Assembly: GCF_002163715.1 (NCBI RefSeq)
Contig: NZ_CP015698.1
Span: 3,140,201-3,204,200, forward strand
DNA: 64,000 nucleotides
Direction: 5' to 3'
DNA from: Curvibacter sp. AEP1-3
GTDB taxonomy: Bacteria > Pseudomonadota > Gammaproteobacteria > Burkholderiales > Burkholderiaceae_C
The notes under the pieces were generated by a model. That model was not told where the DNA came from and did no database searches. It saw only the letters and a program-made list of their open reading frames with translations. Both the position numbers and the translations under genes were made by a program. Position 1 is the stretch's first letter. Every line of letters starts with the position of its first letter. Shown here in pieces: positions 17,899-26,199 of the stretch.

Positions 17899-18383
17899 GC
17901 CGTTCGACTTACACGCTGAACCAACACTCGCCGGCATCCTTGCGAGCACTTCAAGCGCTAAAGACAAAAGGCACTGCGAAGCAAACCGATTCAGGGCAGA
18001 AGGAGCTGGGTGGCACTACATCGCTGCTGGTTCTCTTTGCGTTGGTATTGGTGATCCCTGTCCTGATGCTGATCAGGCTCGACTCCAGAGTCGATCGCTG
18101 GATGGCTAACGACGGTAAGCCAGTGCTCTCGATGGGAACCGTCCAAAGCATTCAGTTCGTGGGTCGCCTAGGAGGACTGGATACCCAGATCAATACAGAC
18201 CAGCGAACTCTGTTGGTGGCGGGTGCTGCAGCACTCCCGAAGGGAACGTCACTGGAATGGCGACGCAGTGAGCTCTACGGAGATCTGTGTGTTGTCGGAA
18301 CTGACCGCTGCTGGGACTTGCTGGAGATCGATCGGACAGAAGGAAACGCTTCAGCAGTCCATCAGATCCCTATAGCACGCTGA
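17895..18383 (+). CDS. Hypothetical single-pass membrane protein
   Basis: A 162-residue protein with one hydrophobic helix at about residues 43-61 (TSLLVLFALVLVIPVLMLI). The N-terminal 40 residues are probably cytoplasmic and the C-terminal 100 residues periplasmic, with two Cys near the end (GDLCVVGTDRCWDL) that could form a disulphide. It ends the five-gene operon, translation-coupled to the basic protein, and is followed by a long hairpin. Function unknown. Confidence 0.72.
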   Translation: MSRSTYTLNQHSPASLRALQALKTKGTAKQTDSGQKELGGTTSLLVLFALVLVIPVLMLIRLDSRVDRWMANDGKPVLSMGTVQSIQFVGRLGGLDTQINTDQRTLLVAGAAALPKGTSLEWRRSELYGDLCVVGTDRCWDLLEIDRTEGNASAVHQIPIAR

Positions 18384-18389
18384 AACCAG

Positions 18390-18480
18390 GCCACGTCCCT
18401 TGCTCCTGCGTCCACTGCTGAGATATTCATCAATGCGATAACGCAGCTGAGAAAAGGAGCAAGAGACGGTGGCTTTTTTT
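18390..18480 (+). terminator. Long imperfect stem-loop with T run
   Basis: GCCACGTCCCTTGCTCCT (18390-18407) pairs imperfectly with AGGAGCAAGAGACGGTGGC (18455-18473), followed by seven Ts. The roughly 46-nt loop holds a smaller possible stem (CTGCTGAG against GCAGCTGAG). It would terminate the operon. The size also fits a small structured RNA. Confidence 0.6.
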
Positions 18481-18530
18481 GCTTAAACAAAGAACCAAAC
18501 TAAGCTCACCAAGAGCCCATTTGAAATCCT

Positions 18531-19331
18531 ATGAAAATTCAAATCGCTTCCGATCTCCACCTCGATCTGCTCCCCAAGCTTGAAGGTGCAAAGCCCAGCC
18601 TTACTGAGCAAACCGACGCTGACGTCTTGGTGCTCGCCGGAGACATCCATGATGGGTACCAGGGTATCCGTAGCTTCAGCAACTGGAAGGCGGGCCAAGA
18701 GATCATCTATGTAGCCGGTAACCATGAGTACTACGGTCATGTATACAAAGCCAAGCAAGGTCAGATGCAGGTCTGTGCAGCCGATGCCGGTGTGCACTTC
18801 CTGGAACGTAATGCGATCGTGATCAAGGGAGTCCGGTTTCTGGGGGCCACGCTATGGACAGACTACAGGCTCTTTGAACCTCAGTACGCACAGCTTCTTG
18901 CCATGCAGGAAGCCAAGGACCGATTGAACGACCATCGCCTCATTCGTCTGGACAAGGGAGCGTTCTCTCCTGTGGATGCCCTGGCTATTCACACGGCTAC
19001 AAGACGCTGGCTCAAAGAGGAACTGGAGAAGCCCTTTGATGGAAAAACTGTGGTGGTGACTCACCATGCTCCTCATCCCAACTCGGTCCATCAGAAATAC
19101 AAAGATGACTTGTTGAGCGCTGCGTTTGCGAGTGATGTCAGTGAACTCCTTCAAGGGGCATACCTGTGGATTCATGGTCATGTGCACGACAGCTTTGACT
19201 ACCAGGTGGGGCGGTGCCGGGTAGTTGCGAATCCTGCAGGGTATGTCTTGAATCGGCGATCCATCAGGAGGATGGAAGATGCTCAGCTGGAGAACAAACT
19301 GTTCAACCCCAGCTTAGTGGTGGAGGTCTGA
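18531..19331 (+). CDS. Calcineurin-like metallophosphoesterase
   Basis: A 266-residue metallophosphoesterase. All metal-site motifs are present: SDLHLD (residues about 7-12), LAGDIHDG, AGNHEYYG, THHAPHP and HGHVHDS. This family uses a dinuclear metal centre to hydrolyse phosphomonoesters or diesters; the substrate is not evident. It stands alone between the terminator and an opposing XRE gene. Phosphoesterases of this type are frequent cargo of mobile elements, so a defence or nucleic-acid role is possible but unproven. Confidence 0.88.
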   Translation: MKIQIASDLHLDLLPKLEGAKPSLTEQTDADVLVLAGDIHDGYQGIRSFSNWKAGQEIIYVAGNHEYYGHVYKAKQGQMQVCAADAGVHFLERNAIVIKGVRFLGATLWTDYRLFEPQYAQLLAMQEAKDRLNDHRLIRLDKGAFSPVDALAIHTATRRWLKEELEKPFDGKTVVVTHHAPHPNSVHQKYKDDLLSAAFASDVSELLQGAYLWIHGHVHDSFDYQVGRCRVVANPAGYVLNRRSIRRMEDAQLENKLFNPSLVVEV

Positions 19332-19521
19332 CGAAGCGGATCAGGCTTCAGGGCATGACCTAGCGTTTGAAGCAAGCAATCAATGCCACCTCAGGTGAAG
19401 TGTGCTTCGGCTCTCTAAGCAGAGTCCACGGGACAAGATTCAGGCTACTTATGCTCAAGCTACCCGAGAGCTAAATTCTTTCTGTCTATGTCTGTACGCC
19501 TGGCTTGAAGAAATTGATTGC

Positions 19522-19809
19522 TTACTTGCTGACCCGGCCGCGCGAGAGTTTCTCTCTAGAGCGTACTTTGGGAACGCTGGTGACCGTGGGCCATTCCAGC
19601 AACTCCTGAATCGTGACGGAGAGAGCTCCCGAAAAGACATAAAGCATGGTCAGGGTGGGGTTGGCTTTACCAGCTTCTACCCGACTCATGTAGGTCCTGA
19701 ACACACCGCAACGCTCTGCAAACTCTTCCTGGGTGATGCCGCGTTCCGCACGCAATTCGCGTACTCGCAATCCCAAGGCTTGTTGAACATTGATGGTCGT
19801 CTTTGGCAC
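19522..19809 (-). CDS. XRE-family transcriptional regulator
   Basis: A 95-residue single-domain regulator: LGLRVRELRAERGITQEEFA then CGVFRTYMSRVEAGKANPTL is a classical helix-turn-helix (residues about 12-66). It diverges from the zinc-ribbon gene at 19874 across a 64-bp AT-rich gap, so autoregulation and control of that gene are likely. It is distinct from the 77-residue repressor at 13772. Confidence 0.9.
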   Translation of the reverse strand: MPKTTINVQQALGLRVRELRAERGITQEEFAERCGVFRTYMSRVEAGKANPTLTMLYVFSGALSVTIQELLEWPTVTSVPKVRSREKLSRGRVSK

Positions 19810-19873
19810 CCATGAAGTCTGGGTTTGGTATATTTATTGATACACACACTAATTCGTACCTTGAGGAGGATTT

Positions 19874-20302
19874 ATGAGCGAAGCAGACAACGCCAGCGTC
19901 TCTGTGTATTGCGGTCAATGTGGGCACAAGAATGCGCCAGGCTTCAATTTCTGTCAGTCCTGCGGTAGACCGGGCAGCCAGGCAGAAATGCAGCCGATGG
20001 CTGCAAATACTGAGGGCGCACAAGTACAGCCCTCAATGACCTTGCTAAAGGCCACCGCGATCTATGTAGCTGCAGTCCTGTTGCATGTTCTCCTGATAAA
20101 GGCCTTTCCAGAGGGGATTGTTCTGGGCTATCTGATCTGTGGATTTGTAATGACCCGTATCGTGATGCGCGGTCTGATCGAGTGGCATCCCAACTACAAC
20201 ACACTGGATAACGTGGTGAGCGCCAAGATGAGCATGTTTGCGCTTTGGCCCATTCAGATGCCGTCGCTCTTGTTCAAGCTGATGTTCAACAAGGTAATGT
20301 GA
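19874..20302 (+). CDS. Zinc-ribbon membrane protein
   Basis: A 142-residue protein. The N-terminus is a zinc ribbon (CGQCGHKNAPGFNFCQSCG, residues about 14-32). Two hydrophobic segments follow (about 57-75 and 80-96). Similar zinc-ribbon plus TM proteins are common and mostly uncharacterised. It starts after GAGGAGG and is followed by a lipoprotein gene 51 bp later. Probably controlled by the divergent XRE regulator. Confidence 0.75.
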   Translation: MSEADNASVSVYCGQCGHKNAPGFNFCQSCGRPGSQAEMQPMAANTEGAQVQPSMTLLKATAIYVAAVLLHVLLIKAFPEGIVLGYLICGFVMTRIVMRGLIEWHPNYNTLDNVVSAKMSMFALWPIQMPSLLFKLMFNKVM

Positions 20303-20353
20303 AACCGGGTCGTGCGACACACCACCAATCCCGATGAAAGAACGGACTTCACC

Positions 20354-20692
20354 ATGAACTACAGAACGCCAATCCTTCTGTTGCCTGCGCTTTTGTTAAC
20401 GGCTTGCTTCAGTCAGCCACCAACAGCCGATGATGTCGCCAAGCTGGTGCAAAAAAGATGGAACAGCTACCCAGACTACAAGATATCCAAAGTCAAAATC
20501 ACTGAATTGAACTGTGCCAATCGAGAAGGAAAGTACCTCTGTGAATTCATGGAGGATATCGAAGGTACGACCCAGAAGTTCAAGATGGAGAACCTAAAGA
20601 CTTACATCTTGGATGTTCCCTACAGCAAAAAGTCCAAAAGCACCATGAGCTTGTCCAAGGGTGACAAGGGATGGATCATGGAGCGTATTTAG
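20354..20692 (+). CDS. Small lipoprotein
   Basis: A 112-residue protein with a type II signal peptide: YRTPILLLPALLLTAC with the lipobox LTAC at residues about 14-17, so it would be lipidated on the Cys and anchored in the membrane. The mature part is small, charged and has two further Cys (LNCANREGKYLCEF), possibly a disulphide. Function unknown. It is likely co-transcribed with the zinc-ribbon gene. Confidence 0.78.
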   Translation: MNYRTPILLLPALLLTACFSQPPTADDVAKLVQKRWNSYPDYKISKVKITELNCANREGKYLCEFMEDIEGTTQKFKMENLKTYILDVPYSKKSKSTMSLSKGDKGWIMERI

Positions 20693-20970
20693 GTGGCTAT
20701 GCTCCTGTCCATAGTCTGAGAAAAGGCTTCATTGGGAGTTTTGTGCTCAAGGAAGGAGTTGGGCGTAACAGCGACTCAAGTCTAGTTTGTCATTTGTGCC
20801 TACGAGCACTTGCAAACCATCTCTGAGATTTGTAGACTTGTGTCCGCTCGGGCAAGCAACACCCGACCGCATTGTTCGAAAGACCTTGCATAGCCGATAC
20901 GCAAACGCGGCGGCTCCCGTTAAGCTTTATCAAGTATCCGGGGATTTGCTTCTAACCCAAGTACATTCCT

Positions 20971-21369
20971 GTGAACCATAAACGCATTCAAGCTCTGCGC
21001 GCTCGCGCCTATCAACTTCAAAACTGCCTTTGCTACTACTGTGGCCTCCCCATGTGGGAGAAGGACTGTCAATTATTTCGACGAGAGCAAGGACTAACGC
21101 CTAAGCAAGCGCTGTTATTGAAATCTACGGCCGAGCATCTCAAGGCGCGTCAGGATGGCGGAAGAGACTCATGTTCGAACATTGCTGCTGCGTGCCTCTA
21201 TTGCAATCGGAAACGTCATGCTGGCCGCAGTAAATGCGCTCCTGATAGTGCCTCGTACAAACGTGTGATTCAGGAAAAAGTCTCAAAAGGCAAGTGGCAT
21301 CCCCTTGCGGCTACTTTGAAACTTCAACTTATGGGCAACCAACAAGAAAACCCAGAATGGCGACATTGA
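20971..21369 (+). CDS. HNH endonuclease
   Basis: A 132-residue protein beginning at GTG. It has paired Cys (CLCYYCGLPMW), the catalytic-type TAEHLKARQDGG segment and CLYCNRKRH: the beta-beta-alpha metal fold of HNH nucleases with structural zinc Cys pairs. It could be a free-standing restriction or defence nuclease, or a mobile-element enzyme. It sits alone, 278 bp after the lipoprotein gene, in the island. The substrate is unknown. Confidence 0.85.
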   Translation: MNHKRIQALRARAYQLQNCLCYYCGLPMWEKDCQLFRREQGLTPKQALLLKSTAEHLKARQDGGRDSCSNIAAACLYCNRKRHAGRSKCAPDSASYKRVIQEKVSKGKWHPLAATLKLQLMGNQQENPEWRH

Positions 21370-21434
21370 GTGTCGCCCTTTCCACCTTGGCAAATTGATT
21401 AAGATTCCTCAAAATCAATATCAAGGGAGTGAAA

Positions 21435-21902
21435 ATGGCGCGACGCAAGAAGTCCACGGGTGCTGATGTTTTTTTTGATCTGACAGCCAAGATACCGTGG
21501 TGGTTGAGCCTGGGCATTGCCGCAGGTGGCTACTTTGTGTTGCACAAGATCGCGACGACGCCTGCGACACCTATCGTTCCCGGAAAGATGCCTGATGTCA
21601 TGTCGGGGATTTTCCTAAAGGGTCTTGCAACCGGCGGTCAATACATAGTTCCCATTCTGTTTGTCTGTGCAGCAATAGCCTCTCTGGTTCGCTCAACGTT
21701 AACTAGAAGTGCAGACAAGCCAGAGAGCTTCCAGCAGACGATTCCAACAGCTGTTCGTGAAGCTTCGAAACCTTCGATAGCCTGCCCTGAATGTGGAGGT
21801 GCCATGGTCCATCGCAGCGCCAAGCGCGGCGCTAATGCCGGCAACATGTTTTGGGGGTGTGCAAGCTATCCCCGCTGCAAAGGCACACGCGCGCTCCAGT
21901 GA
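21435..21902 (+). CDS. Membrane protein with topoisomerase-type C4 zinc ribbon
   Basis: A 155-residue protein: a basic start (MARRKKSTGADVFFD), two hydrophobic helices (about 22-40 and 63-83), then a C-terminal C4 zinc ribbon like those at the end of topoisomerase I (CPECGGAMVHRSAKRG, then GCASYPRCKGTRAL). The last codon overlaps the GTG of the helicase gene, and the helicase ends in the same kind of zinc ribbon. The pair probably acts together, perhaps tethering DNA processing to the membrane; that is inference. Confidence 0.75.
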   Translation: MARRKKSTGADVFFDLTAKIPWWLSLGIAAGGYFVLHKIATTPATPIVPGKMPDVMSGIFLKGLATGGQYIVPILFVCAAIASLVRSTLTRSADKPESFQQTIPTAVREASKPSIACPECGGAMVHRSAKRGANAGNMFWGCASYPRCKGTRALQ

Positions 21903-24640
21903 CAAGCGCTAGGGCTTTTCCGGTTCAGGAGTGGCGCTCCACAGGAGCGGGAAGGTTGTTTACGGGTGCTTCGGACTGGAGGCTGCGAATCGCCGGAGAA
22001 CAATTTGAGCTTAAGGTTGCGGGCGCAGTAGTTCGGGACTCCATCCAAGCGTTGGAGACCATAAGGGTCAAGCCTGGTTGGTTCTGGTCAAGCTTAGAAC
22101 TGCCGGACGACGCTGGTAAGGTCCTGTCACTTGGTGGCATTTCGAACGGCGAGGTAAAGAGGCTGCAGTTTGTCTTGAATGCAGCGATTGCTCAGTTACG
22201 GCGCAGTGAGCGTATTGCAGCTGTCCTCAAGGATTTCCAAGGCAGTATGACGCCTGTCCTTGAGTGGGCTTCAGCGTGCACCAAGGCATTGAGGACGCAG
22301 CTCAAGATGCGCGGCTGGATCACCAGGGAGGTATTGCAAGTTCAATTGCATGCCAAGCCAAGCATCTCCAAAGACATCCTCGAAACCCCGGAGGTGATTG
22401 CGCATCTCCGTAAAGAGCCTGCAATCATCCAAGAAGCGATTCAGCTGTGGCAAGACGATCTGTATGCCTACGGTAAGCGCTTGAACCAGCAGCATCAAGC
22501 TAATCAGCTCGAGTCACAAGCTGACTTCTTCCAAAGGGTAGAAAAGTCACCTTTGACTCAAGAGCAAGTGCAAGCGGTCATCAACTTTGACAATCGAGTG
22601 TTGTTGGTGGCTTCCGCAGGTTCCGGAAAAACCTCCACCATGGTGGCCAAGGCAGGGTATGCCTTGCACAACGGTTACTTCTTGCCGGAGCAAATGCTCC
22701 TACTGGCCTTCAACAACGATGCTGCCAAAGAACTGTCTCAGCGTATCAAAGCCCGGCTTCAGCCTTTGGGTCTGCCAGCTGAGCGTGTCGTTGCAAAGAC
22801 ATTCCATGCATTCGGCCTTGATGTCATTGGTCAGGAAACTGGAAAGAAGCCCTCACTGGCGCCTTGGCTAGAGGGCGGTCAAGACCTCGAGCATTTGCTG
22901 AAACTGATTGATGAACGCAAAGACGCGGATATCGTCTTCCGCACCCAGTGGGATCTCTTTCGGATAGTGCTGGGCCAAGACCTGCCCAAGTTCGGCAAGG
23001 AGATGGAGTCTCCAGATGGATGGAATGCTCAAACCAAAGAAGAAGGCTTCTGGACGCTCAACAATGAAGTCGTCAAAAGTCGCGGTGAACAGCTGATTGC
23101 CAATTGGTTGTTCTACAACGGGGTGAAGTATGTCTATGAGGCCGCCTATGAGGTGGACACAGCCGATGCACAACATCGGCAGTACCGCCCGGACTTCTAC
23201 CTCACAGATGCCAACGCCTATCTAGAGCATTGGGCTTTGGATGACAACGGAGAGCCTCCGCCGGAGTTCGTAGGCTACAAGGAAGGCATGGTTTGGAAGA
23301 AGCAGCTCCACGTCCAACATGGGACTACCTTGTTGGAAACCACCATGGCGGACCTTTGGTCAGGTCAAGCTTTCCGGTATCTAGAAACAGAACTCAAAAA
23401 GTTGGGGCTAGTTCTGGATCCGAACCCTGAGCGTCCCGCGCCCGGACGCAAACCGATTGAGAACCCCCGGCTTGCCAGAACCTTCCGTTCATTCCTGACC
23501 CATGCCAAAAGCAATCGTCTAAGTATTCAAGACTTGCGCAAGCGTTTGGAGGGCGGAGTGGTGGGGGTGTTCCGCTTCCGACACAAGCTGTTCCTGGACC
23601 TGTACGAGACGATCTCAACCCTTTGGGAAAACGAGCTCCAATCCTCCGGCTGCATTGACTTTGAAGACATGCTCAACATGGCTGCAGACTGTGTGGAGCA
23701 GGGTAGATGGGACAGTCCTTACCAATTGGTCATGGTCGATGAGTTTCAGGATGCCAGCCAAGCTCGATCGCGCCTCGTAGCATCTTTAGTACATGGTCCT
23801 CACAGGCACCTGTTTGCGGTTGGAGATGACTGGCAGAGCATTAACCGGTTTGCAGGTGCTGACCTGTCGGTTATGACGAACTTCGAAACGCGCTTTGGTC
23901 CCACAGTGACCATGAAGCTGGAGACGACCTTCCGCTGCCCTCAGTCTCTTTGCGACATCAGTAGTGCCTTTGTGCGGAAGAACCCCAAACAGCTTGCCAA
24001 AGTGGTTCGCTCTCAACAACCTGCTCTCAAGGATCCGGTGAAGATTGTTCGTGTTGCTGATGAACACAGTATCAGATCCGCCATCGCGAAGCGGATAGAG
24101 GAAATCGCGAGCACGGATCCCAAAGGTAAGAAGCACAAGATCTTGGTACTGGGGCGCTACAAGAAAGAAAGCGTCTACCTTCCCGCCAATGTTGATACCA
24201 GTCGTATTGATCTGGAGTTCATAACTGTGCATTCCTCCAAAGGGCTGGAGGCGGATCACATCATTCTTCCTAGAGTGACATCCGAGACTCTTGGTTTCCC
24301 CAGCAAGGTAGCTGACGATCCAGTGTTGCAGCTTGCCATGCCATCGGGCGATGATTATCAGTACGCAGAGGAGCGGAGACTTTTTTATGTGGCACTCACG
24401 CGTGCACGTCAGACAGTCACGCTGGTCACAATCGAGCGTAAAGAATCGCTGTTCATCGCGGAGCTAGTGAGAGAGCAGGGCATCTCTATCGAGGACCAAG
24501 CTGGCAATCAGGTTGCAAGTGAAATGTGCCCTAGATGCGGTGATGGATTCCTCACGCAGAAGAAGGGCAAGTACGGTCCGTTCATTGCTTGTACTAGATA
24601 CCCACGTTGTGAATTCACGCGAAACATCGCTAGGTCATGA
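21899..24640 (+). CDS. UvrD/Rep superfamily 1 helicase (helicase IV-like) with C-terminal zinc ribbon
   Basis: A 913-residue SF1 helicase. The GTG at 21899 is chosen because it overlaps the upstream stop (GTGA) and the protein then runs straight into the N-terminal domain; the frame is open slightly further. Walker A is ASAGSGKTSTM (Lys244), Walker B is VMVDEFQDAS, motif IV-VI regions include FITVHSSKGLEADHIILPRV and LFYVALTRARQTV. The tail carries a C4 zinc ribbon (CPRCGDGFLTQKKGKYGPF; CTRYPRCEF). The layout matches E. coli HelD-like proteins but longer. It likely unwinds DNA in repair or defence; partner is the overlapping membrane zinc-ribbon protein. Confidence 0.88.
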   Translation: MTSARAFPVQEWRSTGAGRLFTGASDWRLRIAGEQFELKVAGAVVRDSIQALETIRVKPGWFWSSLELPDDAGKVLSLGGISNGEVKRLQFVLNAAIAQLRRSERIAAVLKDFQGSMTPVLEWASACTKALRTQLKMRGWITREVLQVQLHAKPSISKDILETPEVIAHLRKEPAIIQEAIQLWQDDLYAYGKRLNQQHQANQLESQADFFQRVEKSPLTQEQVQAVINFDNRVLLVASAGSGKTSTMVAKAGYALHNGYFLPEQMLLLAFNNDAAKELSQRIKARLQPLGLPAERVVAKTFHAFGLDVIGQETGKKPSLAPWLEGGQDLEHLLKLIDERKDADIVFRTQWDLFRIVLGQDLPKFGKEMESPDGWNAQTKEEGFWTLNNEVVKSRGEQLIANWLFYNGVKYVYEAAYEVDTADAQHRQYRPDFYLTDANAYLEHWALDDNGEPPPEFVGYKEGMVWKKQLHVQHGTTLLETTMADLWSGQAFRYLETELKKLGLVLDPNPERPAPGRKPIENPRLARTFRSFLTHAKSNRLSIQDLRKRLEGGVVGVFRFRHKLFLDLYETISTLWENELQSSGCIDFEDMLNMAADCVEQGRWDSPYQLVMVDEFQDASQARSRLVASLVHGPHRHLFAVGDDWQSINRFAGADLSVMTNFETRFGPTVTMKLETTFRCPQSLCDISSAFVRKNPKQLAKVVRSQQPALKDPVKIVRVADEHSIRSAIAKRIEEIASTDPKGKKHKILVLGRYKKESVYLPANVDTSRIDLEFITVHSSKGLEADHIILPRVTSETLGFPSKVADDPVLQLAMPSGDDYQYAEERRLFYVALTRARQTVTLVTIERKESLFIAELVREQGISIEDQAGNQVASEMCPRCGDGFLTQKKGKYGPFIACTRYPRCEFTRNIARS

Positions 24641-24689
24641 GTCGGCTTACGACCCGCTGCGGACGATTGCTAACTTGGAAAGCGGACAC

Positions 24690-24757
24690 TCATCGTCTGA
24701 ATTCACCGGCGCTGCATGGCTTCATCGCGCAGCGTCCAGTGGAATGATGGGTTCGAC
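24690..24757 (-). repeat. attC-like recombination site, degraded
   Basis: On the minus strand, directly after the cassette gene stop, GTCGAAC (24757-24751) is a near R'' core, then CATTCCACTGGACGCTGCGC and, after a spacer, GCAGCGCCGGTGAATTC form the two imperfect complementary arms of an integron attC. The expected GTTRRRY at the far end reads GATGAG instead, so the site looks inactivated. Confidence 0.6.
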
Positions 24758-25252
24758 CTAACCGGCAATTTCATTGAGCCGTGCCTCGGTGAATTTCCAT
24801 GCCCCGGGTATTCGGTCGGTAGTACCGGCTGCCTTGGCGCGGTTTGTCCAAATATGCTCTTCGTAAAGAATGGTGTCACCGCGTCCGGCGGCCGCAGCTT
24901 TCAACCACTCGGCAATTTCAGTTGGGGTAGCAAGGTACATGCGCGGTAGTGCATCAACGGCGACGCCACGGAATTGAACGAGACAGAACACGGTTTTCTT
25001 GGAATGTTTGCCCAACCATTTATCGGCTGCGCCGTGGTAGTCCGCGTTGGCGATATACGATTGCGTTAGCCCCCACCCGCCGTCTTGGCTTCCCTTGACC
25101 GAAACTTTCAGTATTCGTTCACCATTCACGGCAACAAGGTCGTACTCCGGCTGATTTGCTCCGTACTGGACCGATACATCCCACCCGCATCGCGCGAACT
25201 GAGCTGCCGCGAATGCCTCTGCTGCTGTAGCAACTTGCCAGGAGGTAATCAT
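24758..25252 (-). CDS. Cassette gene: PD-(D/E)XK-like endonuclease-fold protein
   Basis: A 164-residue protein starting at ATG 25252, just inside the attC boundary. ATAAEAFAAAQFARCGWDVS then QPEYDLVAVNGERILKVSVK is the PD-(D/E)XK signature (Asp, hydrophobic strand, then a strand ending V-K) seen in small endonuclease-like proteins. A conserved second acidic residue of the E-x-K pair is replaced (KVSVK), so catalysis is uncertain. It lies between two attC-like sites and co-oriented with its neighbour: the second cassette of a small integron array. Confidence 0.75.
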   Translation of the reverse strand: MITSWQVATAAEAFAAAQFARCGWDVSVQYGANQPEYDLVAVNGERILKVSVKGSQDGGWGLTQSYIANADYHGAADKWLGKHSKKTVFCLVQFRGVAVDALPRMYLATPTEIAEWLKAAAAGRGDTILYEEHIWTNRAKAAGTTDRIPGAWKFTEARLNEIAG

Positions 25253-25264
25253 GAGCGAATAAAG

Positions 25265-25354
25265 GCCGAACGTTGGACGTAACGGGCGCCGGAGCGCAGC
25301 GGAGGGAACCAAACTGCGGAGCAGTTTGGCGTCCCGTTGACGGACTTGTTAGCC
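25265..25354 (-). repeat. attC recombination site (90 bp)
   Basis: Read on the minus strand, GGCTAAC (25354-25348, containing the stop codon of the upstream cassette gene) is the R'' core, AAGTCCGTCAACGGGACG the L'' arm, and GGCGCCCGTTACGTCC then AACGTTCGGC the L' arm and R' core. The centre holds a GC-rich hairpin (CCAAACTGC, TCC, GCAGTTTGG). The nested imperfect dyads between two cassettes are the hallmark of an integron attC. Confidence 0.8.
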
Positions 25355-25783
25355 ATCTGCGTTGGGTGAATGGTCGCGGTGGGCATCTTGCATGTGAGCG
25401 GCAATATTCATCTTTCGCTTGCCACACAACGGACAGCGTTCCGTGGTGAGCTCGTAGAGTACCCGATAGCTATTGCCACTGAGCCGTTCCTTAAGAAAAT
25501 GGCGGTACAGATATTCTGTTACGGCCGGAGACATTTCGCTTCCGCGGCATGAGAGCACGGAAGTGGAAATGAACTTATCGGACAGGTGTTTAACCGGATT
25601 GGCGACACCTGATACTCGGTAGAGGCGTACAAGATCAGCGGCGCCGTCACAAAACGCGTCGCGATAAGTTGTTGCGTTCGGTGCATGGCCCACGTTCAGT
25701 GCGCTGATGGCGGGCCCCTGGTGTGCTTTGCAGTATTCCAAGAGCGCCACCTCTTGTTCGTGCTGTTTTCCGCTAAGGGGCAT
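25349..25783 (-). CDS. Cassette gene: hypothetical C2H2-type zinc-finger protein
   Basis: A 144-residue protein. The ATG at 25783 is preferred because it lies 9 bp inside a GTTAGCC core site (25798-25792), the cassette boundary; the frame is open to 25852 but that start would sit in the attI-like site. The C-terminus has CPLCGKRKMNIAAHMQDAH, a C2H2 zinc finger. The middle (GAADLVRLYRVSG) is not recognised. It is the first cassette after attI and its stop codon lies inside attC. Function unknown. Confidence 0.75.
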   Translation of the reverse strand: MPLSGKQHEQEVALLEYCKAHQGPAISALNVGHAPNATTYRDAFCDGAADLVRLYRVSGVANPVKHLSDKFISTSVLSCRGSEMSPAVTEYLYRHFLKERLSGNSYRVLYELTTERCPLCGKRKMNIAAHMQDAHRDHSPNADG

Positions 25784-25791
25784 TGGGAAAT

Positions 25792-25850
25792 GGCTAACGC
25801 AATTTAGACGGCAAAAACCGGTGGATACATCCGGAATCCACCGATACATC
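25792..25850 (-). other. attI-like integron insertion site
   Basis: On the minus strand two direct repeats, GATGTATCGGTGGATTCC (25850-25833) and GATGTATCCACCGG (25831-25818), are followed by GTTAGCC (25798-25792). This repeats-plus-core layout resembles class 1 attI, where two GATGTTA-type repeats precede GTTAGGC. It lies between the first cassette and the divergent intI remnant, exactly where attI belongs. Confidence 0.72.
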
Positions 25851-25926
25851 ATTTGGAGAAAACGCCGGAAAGCCGCTTGAACATCAGGTCAGCGGCCTGT
25901 ATTCTGTATGGATATGCAGGTATAAA

Positions 25927-26064
25927 TATCCCACGAAACCCGGCACTCCCTCGTTGCAATCAACCCGCCTTCTGGACCAGGTGCGTAAGCGGGTTCGTTA
26001 TTTGCACTATAGCCTTAAAACCGAAAAGGCTTACCTGTACTGGGTTCGGTTTTTTGTCCGCTGA
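25927..26064 (+). pseudogene. intI: Integron integrase (intI) N-terminal remnant
   Basis: A reading frame of about 45 codons ends in TGA at 26062-26064. It encodes LLDQVRKRV followed by [18 protein letters not shown], an unmistakable match to the start of IntI tyrosine recombinases (IntI1 has ..RYLHYSLRTEQAYVHWVR..). No clear ATG precedes it and nothing after the stop resembles the rest of IntI, which is normally about 320-340 residues. The catalytic domain is gone, so the integron cannot recombine by itself. It is divergent from the cassettes, the canonical integron arrangement. Confidence 0.85.
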
Positions 26065-26199
26065 ATTCTGGTCGCGTGGACAGAAGTGACTGCTTTGCGA
26101 TGAGGTGGCGGAAGACTGCTCCTGGCCCAAAGCTGCCAAGCCTATTCGATAAAGATTCCAGCCTTAGCTCAACAAAGCTGGCACAAACCAACTTTTTAG

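Noticed and set aside
26064..26199. Search for the rest of intI after the TGA
   Set aside because: None of the three forward frames resembles the IntI core or catalytic domain, so the gene is truncated rather than merely frameshifted.
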